From: Bacillus sp. cl95
Lineage (GTDB): Bacteria > Bacillota > Bacilli > Bacillales > Cytobacillaceae
Length of the DNA: 64,000 nt
Direction: 5' to 3'
Assembly: GCF_900115925.1 (NCBI RefSeq)
Contig: NZ_FOYF01000003.1
Coordinates: 124,001-188,000, forward strand
Shown here: piece after piece, positions 59,831 through 64,000 of the stretch
Layout: the number at the start of each line of letters is the position of its first letter
Numbering within the stretch: position 1 is the first letter of the stretch
Position numbers and translations under genes: made by a program
The notes under the pieces: model-generated
Database searches by the model: none
What the model saw: only the letters and a program-made list of their open reading frames with translations
Told to the model about the DNA's origin: nothing

Positions 59831-60058
59831 GTGAAGCCATTTGAAATTAATAGCATGATTATTGATGACGATTTTCATAATGAAGAATTTGTAACGGCAG
59901 ACTTTACTCATCAAAATCAAGATTATAGCATTACCTTTAAGAAAGCTGATCTAGAGATGGTGAATAGCTGGGTTTTTAAGGATGGGAAGACTCTTCCGGC
60001 AAACTTATCCGAACGGATGATTGAATTGTTAAGGGAAGATGTTAAGAAGAGAATCTAG
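59831..60058 (+). CDS. Hypothetical protein, 75 residues
   Basis: The small acidic protein (MKPFEINSMIIDDDFHNEEFVTADF...) has an alternating beta pattern and a C-terminal helix (NLSERMIELLREDVKKRI). No family is recognised. GTG 59831 follows AAAGGGGTGTAACT. It is ended by a clear terminator. Confidence 0.7.
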   Translation: MKPFEINSMIIDDDFHNEEFVTADFTHQNQDYSITFKKADLEMVNSWVFKDGKTLPANLSERMIELLREDVKKRI

Positions 60059-60082
60059 TCACCTCAACTAGATTCTTTTTTA
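60052..60082 (+). terminator. Rho-independent terminator
   Basis: Stem aatctagt / actagatt followed by ctttttta. Confidence 0.85.
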
Positions 60083-60325
60083 TCTAAGGCTCTTTTCATT
60101 AACGTTGTTTTCACAAGCAAAAGTAAAAATCGGCTTCTTGAATTTTTTTACGACTTATTTTGAATTCTTAGTTCAGAAACTTCACGAAAAGAGCCAGAAG
60201 CCATAAAGAATGCGAGATGAATGTAGCATCCGAAAAGAACAATCAATGCGAAAACAGCCTTATCTAAAACATACTTAGCAATAGCTTTGAAAAAGATAAA
60301 GGTAAAGATGGTAGGAGGGTATTGG

Positions 60326-60469
60326 ATGAAAAGAGAAAAAGACCAAACTAGTGAAGGATTAAATCAAATATTTGAAATCATTAATGCAAAGGGGGACACG
60401 GGAGAATTAGAAGAGATAGTAGAAAGAACAAACGCTGATTTTGATAAGGATAAGGAGGACGTTAGGTAA
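60326..60469 (+). CDS. Small charged protein, 47 residues
   Basis: The product (MKREKDQTSEGLNQIFEI..., EEIVERTNADFDKDKEDVR) is short, strongly charged and probably helical with a disordered tail. TAGGAGGGTATTGG is a strong ribosome site 8 nt before the ATG, and a terminator follows at once. No family is recognised. Confidence 0.65.
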   Translation: MKREKDQTSEGLNQIFEIINAKGDTGELEEIVERTNADFDKDKEDVR

Positions 60470-60474
60470 AGTGA

Positions 60475-60500
60475 GAGGCCCAAGCGATGGGCCTCTTATC
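60475..60500. terminator. Hairpin terminator
   Basis: Stem agaggccca / tgggcctct followed by TATC, between convergent genes. Confidence 0.75.
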
Positions 60501-60505
60501 AATGG

Positions 60506-61030
60506 TTAGAATCCAAACAACATACTGAAAATATGTTTTCTTCGTTTTCTTTTAGTAAGTGGAATCACGCTATCCTTAACTAGAAGAGAATCCTCGGAAG
60601 CTGCTGCTACATTCATGTGCGCTTCTAAGATTTCAAGTTTTGCTGTTAACATTTCCACTTGTGCCTGTAACTCTTCGATATCGCTTCTGTGTTGGAGAAG
60701 CTGATAGGAGGCGACTGAATCGGCCTTTTGGTTGATCCTCGTTTCAAGTTCATTTAGCTTGCCGATTATCGTTGTATCTATCATAGGAACTGAGGAAGAT
60801 CTTTTTACTACCGCTACTCGTTTCTTCTTTACAGGAATTTCAGTAATTTCTTGAAGAATAGCACCATTCTGTATTTGTTCATGAATTTTCTTTAGTGTTT
60901 CTAAATCATCATTCGTAAAAGAATAATGACCCCGCTCGTTTCGCTCCATCTGCAGTCCTAATTGTTTCACCCAGCGTTTGACAGTACTAGAGGAAACACC
61001 TAACAACTCAGCAACCTGGTTCGTATTCAT
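60506..61030 (-). CDS. racA: Chromosome-anchoring protein RacA
   Basis: The 174-residue product matches RacA: N-terminal MerR-like helix-turn-helix (MNTNQVAELLGVSSSTVKRWVKQLGL..., RGHYSFTNDDLETLK), a central coiled coil (about 90-145) and a short basic/hydrophobic C-terminus (KRKRRKHIFSMLFGF). RacA binds chromosomal sites near the origin and links them to DivIVA at the pole during sporulation. AAAAGGAGGAATTGGA precedes the ATG. Length is close to the B. subtilis protein (184). Confidence 0.87.
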   Translation of the reverse strand: MNTNQVAELLGVSSSTVKRWVKQLGLQMERNERGHYSFTNDDLETLKKIHEQIQNGAILQEITEIPVKKKRVAVVKRSSSVPMIDTTIIGKLNELETRINQKADSVASYQLLQHRSDIEELQAQVEMLTAKLEILEAHMNVAAASEDSLLVKDSVIPLTKRKRRKHIFSMLFGF

Positions 61031-61131
61031 TCCAATTCCTCCTTTTCGGAAGTGCCCATTGTCTTTTTACCTTGGCGAGAGTGATTGGCAGTATTGGCTG
61101 ATTAAACATAAAAACATTCAAGGAAGCCTAA

Positions 61132-62055
61132 TTAGGACCAGAATTTCCATCCTTTAGATTTCTTGGCAGCTGCCGCTTCTCTGAAATTTGCGACAAGGTC
61201 CTGGAAAGCTTTTTCTCTTTGTAAAATTTCTTTTCGATGCGCTTCACGTTCCTGATTAATGGTTTCTAAATAGAATTCTCTGTCCTTGTGAAGTGTCTCT
61301 GCTAGAACATTTACTTCCTGTCCTTTAACGGATAAATAGTTGGCCATTTCTTTTAACTCTGTGTTGGTGCTTTCAGCAGCAAGATCAACTTGCTGAGATA
61401 TCAATGAAATCTGTTCGGAACTTATCTTTGAACTGTTCGCTACCCGGTTTGCCAAGGTTACGAGCGTTTCGGAAGTTCGTTCCGAAGCTTTCACAACTGT
61501 GTTAGTAAATCCTCGCATTTCTGCTTTAGTCTTTTCTGAGGACTTGTAAAGGGAATCAGAAAGGTACTTCACGGTGTTCAGTGATCCTTTTGAAATTTCC
61601 TTTTTCACTTCCTCGGTAATCTCTTTGCGTAAAATCGTACGCATTTCTTGACTCATCGTAGCAACAAGTTTTTGTGTAAATATCTCCATCATTTCTGTTA
61701 ATTCCTCAGCACTCAACACATTTTTTGCTGGTGTTGCTTCGACGGCTTTTTCTTGTGGAATCACTGAAAGAGAGGTTCCGAAGGATTCAGAAGTAGCTTG
61801 CGAACCTTGTTCAAGATGTTTTTGAATCAATTCCCGAATCATTGTCTTACCCAGGTTTTTTTCACGCATTTGTTTAATGGCTTCAAGTAAATGAATTTCC
61901 ACTTCTGTATAATATCGAGTTCCTTGTTTCGTTCTAGGGATATGAAGGACACCTTTCAAATCTTTTTCCCATTGGCGGATAGTGCCATCAGGTACCTTGA
62001 TTCTCTTTGAAACCTCTTGAATGGTGTAAGTCAGCATAAATGATTCTGTCTTCAT
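61132..62055 (-). CDS. MerR-family DNA-binding protein with DUF3967 C-terminus
   Basis: The 307-residue product has an N-terminal MerR-type domain (YTIQEVSKRIKVPDGTIRQWEKDLKGV, RYYTEVEIHLLEAI), a long low-complexity/coiled-coil middle (about 110-290) and the C-terminus REKAFQDLVANF...KGWKFWS, which I associate with DUF3967. There is no ligand-binding domain. The architecture (HTH, coiled coil, short amphipathic tail) parallels RacA just downstream, so a structural DNA-anchoring role is as likely as transcription control. AAAGGGTTGGAACA precedes the ATG. Confidence 0.8.
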   Translation of the reverse strand: MKTESFMLTYTIQEVSKRIKVPDGTIRQWEKDLKGVLHIPRTKQGTRYYTEVEIHLLEAIKQMREKNLGKTMIRELIQKHLEQGSQATSESFGTSLSVIPQEKAVEATPAKNVLSAEELTEMMEIFTQKLVATMSQEMRTILRKEITEEVKKEISKGSLNTVKYLSDSLYKSSEKTKAEMRGFTNTVVKASERTSETLVTLANRVANSSKISSEQISLISQQVDLAAESTNTELKEMANYLSVKGQEVNVLAETLHKDREFYLETINQEREAHRKEILQREKAFQDLVANFREAAAAKKSKGWKFWS

Positions 62056-62087
62056 TGTTCCAACCCTTTCTAATTTGGATATAGTTG

Positions 62088-62124
62088 CGAATCTTTCGGA
62101 AGATGGTTACGAATTCTTCGGAAG
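62088..62124 (-). promoter_or_regulatory. Two 15-bp direct repeats upstream of the MerR/DUF3967 gene
   Basis: CGAATCTTTCGGAAG (62088-62102) and CGAATTCTTCGGAAG (62110-62124) are 22 bp apart, about two helical turns, and 33-69 bp upstream of the start codon. A shorter match, CTTTTCGGAAG, lies just upstream of racA at 61042-61052. They are good candidates for binding by one of the two neighbouring MerR-like proteins. Confidence 0.55.
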
Positions 62125-62286
62125 TCAGCTGCATGATCTGTTCCTATAAATCTATTAATTCAACTTGTGGTTAGGCGATTTCCTGCCTCCTGACAAAAGC
62201 TATCAAAACAAGTAGTATTGTCCGAAAAACCGCCAAACTTTACGGGAGGAATCGTCATTTTCAGAGGGTAGGGGAGAAAGGGGAAT

Positions 62287-62318
62287 AAAAAAACACAGTT
62301 CCGAATAGGAACTGTGTC
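62287..62318 (-). terminator. Terminator of bioY
   Basis: On the minus strand, stem acacagttcc / ggaactgtgt followed by seven T. Confidence 0.9.
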
Positions 62319-62328
62319 AAAGATTCTA

Positions 62329-62931
62329 TTAAGCTGTTTTTCTTAGGTGCTTGAACTGTCCCTTAGATAGGACTGTCTTATCCATTCGGTGTGCAAATAC
62401 TCCGGCAAGCACTGATAAAATAACGTCTTTTGGTAACGGAACGACCATCCACGCCCATGCCATTTTGTAAGTAAAGCCTTCTGGAGCTGCTGACCAAAAT
62501 TTATAGGCAAAATACATCCAGTTTGTACCAACAACATAGTTGATCACAAATCCCACTAAAGCTGCAATGATAAAGTTTGTTAAGCTTCTATTTTTTTCTA
62601 CCATTTTACCACAGATATAAGCCATTAAGATAAATGAAAGAATAAATCCAAAAGTTGGCTTAAGAATAATAGAAAAACCACCACTAAATTGAGCGAATAC
62701 AGGTACTCCTACTAAACCTACTAGAGCATAAACAATCATAGAAATTGCGCCCAAGCGGCTACCAAGAATAAGCCCTGCAAGGATGGCAAAGAAAGTTTGA
62801 AGTGTGATCGGCACACCGCCAACGACTAAAAATGGAACGATGCTCGTGATGTTAGAGCCAATAGCCATCAAGGCGACAAACATTGCAGCAAGAGTTAAAT
62901 CAAGCGGTTTCAGTTTTCTGTTCAATTTCAT
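62329..62931 (-). CDS. bioY: Biotin transporter substrate-binding subunit BioY
   Basis: The 200-residue product has six membrane helices and BioY signatures: VPFLVVGGVPITLQTFFAILAGLILGSRLG, LVGLVGVPVFAQFSGG, KPTFGFILSF. BioY is the S component of an energy-coupling-factor transporter and binds biotin. GGGGGAA is close to ATG 62931; TTG 62925 has better spacing. A BirA-type operator overlaps its promoter, which strongly supports the assignment. Confidence 0.95.
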   Translation of the reverse strand: MKLNRKLKPLDLTLAAMFVALMAIGSNITSIVPFLVVGGVPITLQTFFAILAGLILGSRLGAISMIVYALVGLVGVPVFAQFSGGFSIILKPTFGFILSFILMAYICGKMVEKNRSLTNFIIAALVGFVINYVVGTNWMYFAYKFWSAAPEGFTYKMAWAWMVVPLPKDVILSVLAGVFAHRMDKTVLSKGQFKHLRKTA

Positions 62932-62960
62932 TTCCCCCAGTTGTGTATTTATACTTTTTT

Positions 62961-63013
62961 AGAATAGTATGGAATATTATTGGTGTCAACTTAAATTTTA
63001 AAGAGGTTAACAA
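62961..63013 (-). promoter_or_regulatory. bioY promoter and BirA-type operator
   Basis: On the minus strand, TTGACA (62984-62989), a 17-bp spacer and TATTCT (62961-62966). The sequence TTGTTAAC (63006-63013), 15 bp, GTTGACAC (62983-62990) is close to the BirA operator TTGTTAAC-N15-GTTAACAA. The right half-site contains the -35 box, so BirA-biotin would block polymerase. Confidence 0.85.
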
Positions 63014-63141
63014 TAGCTTCCCTATTTCCATATTAATATTATGGTAAACTTGATTATAGTTATTTGAAAATTGTTGCATTTTAAAAATCATCCATATAAA
63101 ATAAACTTACTAGTCGTTTTATAAAAAAGGGGGATTCATTC

Positions 63142-64000
63142 ATGGTAGCGATTTCGTTGCAAAAAGCTTTAGAACAGTTTAAAGCATTGGATGAAAAAAT
63201 TTCACATTTTGGTTCAATCGGTGGATTGCTTGATTGGGATCAGAAAGTGATGGCACCTAAAAAAGGTCGTGCAGCATTTGCAAAGGCAATGGGAACACTT
63301 CGCACTGAAGAATTCAAACTAATGGTGTCGGAAGAAATGGGGCAATTGCTGGCTGAGTTGGGTACTGAGGAAGCATTATCAACTCTTGATGATGTGACAA
63401 AAGCTCAAATTCGTGAACGTAAAGAGTTTTATGATAAATCAAAAAGCATTCCGACAGACCTTTATAAGGAATATTCTGTTCTTACTTCGGATGCAAATGA
63501 AGCATGGGAATCTGCTCGTGAAAAAAATGATTTCCAAGTTTTTCTGCCCTATCTTGAAAAAATTGTGGCGATTAAGAAACAGTTTGCTGAGTATTATGGT
63601 TATGAGAACCATCCATACGATGCGATGCTGGCTGAGTATGAGCCAGGTTTAAGAGTGGCGACTTTGGATCCGTTATTTGCAAATTTACGAGAATCCAGTG
63701 TAAATCTTTTAGAAAAGATTAGAAATTCTGGTTATAAGCCTGCAGTGGAAATATTTGAAAACTCATATGCTATTGAAAAACAAAAAGAGTTTAACCGTTA
63801 CATCCTTCCGATCATTGGTTTTGATATGGAGGCAGGACGCTTGGATGAAACGGTACATCCATTTGCACAAACGGTAAATCCTGGAGATGTTCGAATCACT
63901 ACTAGATACTTGGAGCATAATGTCCGTTCTGCTTTATTCGGTACCATTCATGAGGCAGGACATGGGATCTATGAGCAAAATATTTCTGCTGATTATGAAG
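63142..64000 (+). CDS. M32-family (Taq-type) carboxypeptidase, cut by window edge
   Basis: The first ~286 residues of a thermostable-carboxypeptidase-1-like enzyme are present: GSIGGLLDWDQKVMAPKKGRAAFAKAMGTL near the N-terminus and the HEAGHGIYEQ zinc motif at about 271-275 near the right edge. Full members have about 500 residues. They remove C-terminal amino acids from peptides in the cytosol with a metal ion. AAAAAAGGGGGATTCATTC precedes the ATG. The frame is open to 64000. Confidence 0.95.
   Translation, partial: MVAISLQKALEQFKALDEKISHFGSIGGLLDWDQKVMAPKKGRAAFAKAMGTLRTEEFKLMVSEEMGQLLAELGTEEALSTLDDVTKAQIRERKEFYDKSKSIPTDLYKEYSVLTSDANEAWESAREKNDFQVFLPYLEKIVAIKKQFAEYYGYENHPYDAMLAEYEPGLRVATLDPLFANLRESSVNLLEKIRNSGYKPAVEIFENSYAIEKQKEFNRYILPIIGFDMEAGRLDETVHPFAQTVNPGDVRITTRYLEHNVRSALFGTIHEAGHGIYEQNISADYE

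Overview
This is a low-GC Gram-positive chromosome segment, most likely from a spore-forming Bacillaceae (Bacillus sensu lato). The case rests on strong GGAGG-type ribosome sites, a DesK/DesR pair behind a fatty-acid desaturase, RacA, a GerAB-type germination permease, squalene-hopene cyclase, an intracellular subtilisin, BirA-, LexA- and HssR-like operators, and two families of dispersed non-coding repeats that I recall as typical of Bacillus. All assignments come from reading motifs and gene context; no database search was possible.

Layout. 1-2.3 kb: end of des, then desKR. 2.4-9.5 kb: a coiled-coil protein behind a LexA-like box, a second DnaB-like helicase, and a guanine riboswitch controlling nupG. 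9.5-17.6 kb: LysR, VOC, an RsbR-like STAS protein, DUF2515, squalene-hopene cyclase with a hydrolase, and a complete type I toxin/antisense-RNA module at about 16.4-16.7 kb. 17.6-19.8 kb: a 21-bp tandem array and an autoregulated TetR/MFS efflux unit. 20.2-26.3 kb: the least understood unit, an AtuA-like protein (DUF1446), DUF4387, a ribokinase-family kinase and two ADP-ribosylglycohydrolase-fold proteins, with a small membrane-protein gene nested on the opposite strand. 26.4-33.2 kb: small stress and accessory genes, an OsmC-like fragment ending at its catalytic cysteine position, and a NUDIX gene split by a TnpB-only IS200/IS605-type element. 33.3-45.5 kb: M50 peptidase, second RsbR-like protein, SCP2, intracellular subtilisin, TrmO-like protein, a broken ArsR gene beside SRPBCC genes, oxidoreductases, S66 peptidase, SulP transporter. 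45.6-56.2 kb: a decayed SARP-type regulator, tandem CBO0543 membrane proteins, a decayed lipoprotein, GerAB, and a heme-stress hssRS/hrtBA-like module with a matching direct-repeat operator. 56.3-64 kb: two divergent esterase paralogues, GNATs (one truncated), small charged proteins, racA beside a MerR/DUF3967 gene, BirA-controlled bioY, and the start of an M32 carboxypeptidase.

The segment mixes conserved Bacillaceae genes with accessory genes. At least six loci show decay or interruption: OsmC-like, NUDIX, ArsR, SARP, lipoprotein and GNAT. The most promising candidate for undescribed biology is the 20.2-26.3 kb cluster, which looks like a catabolic route for a ribosylated or N-glycosidic compound. 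The type I toxin-antitoxin locus, the heme module and the two 21-bp arrays are the next most useful leads.
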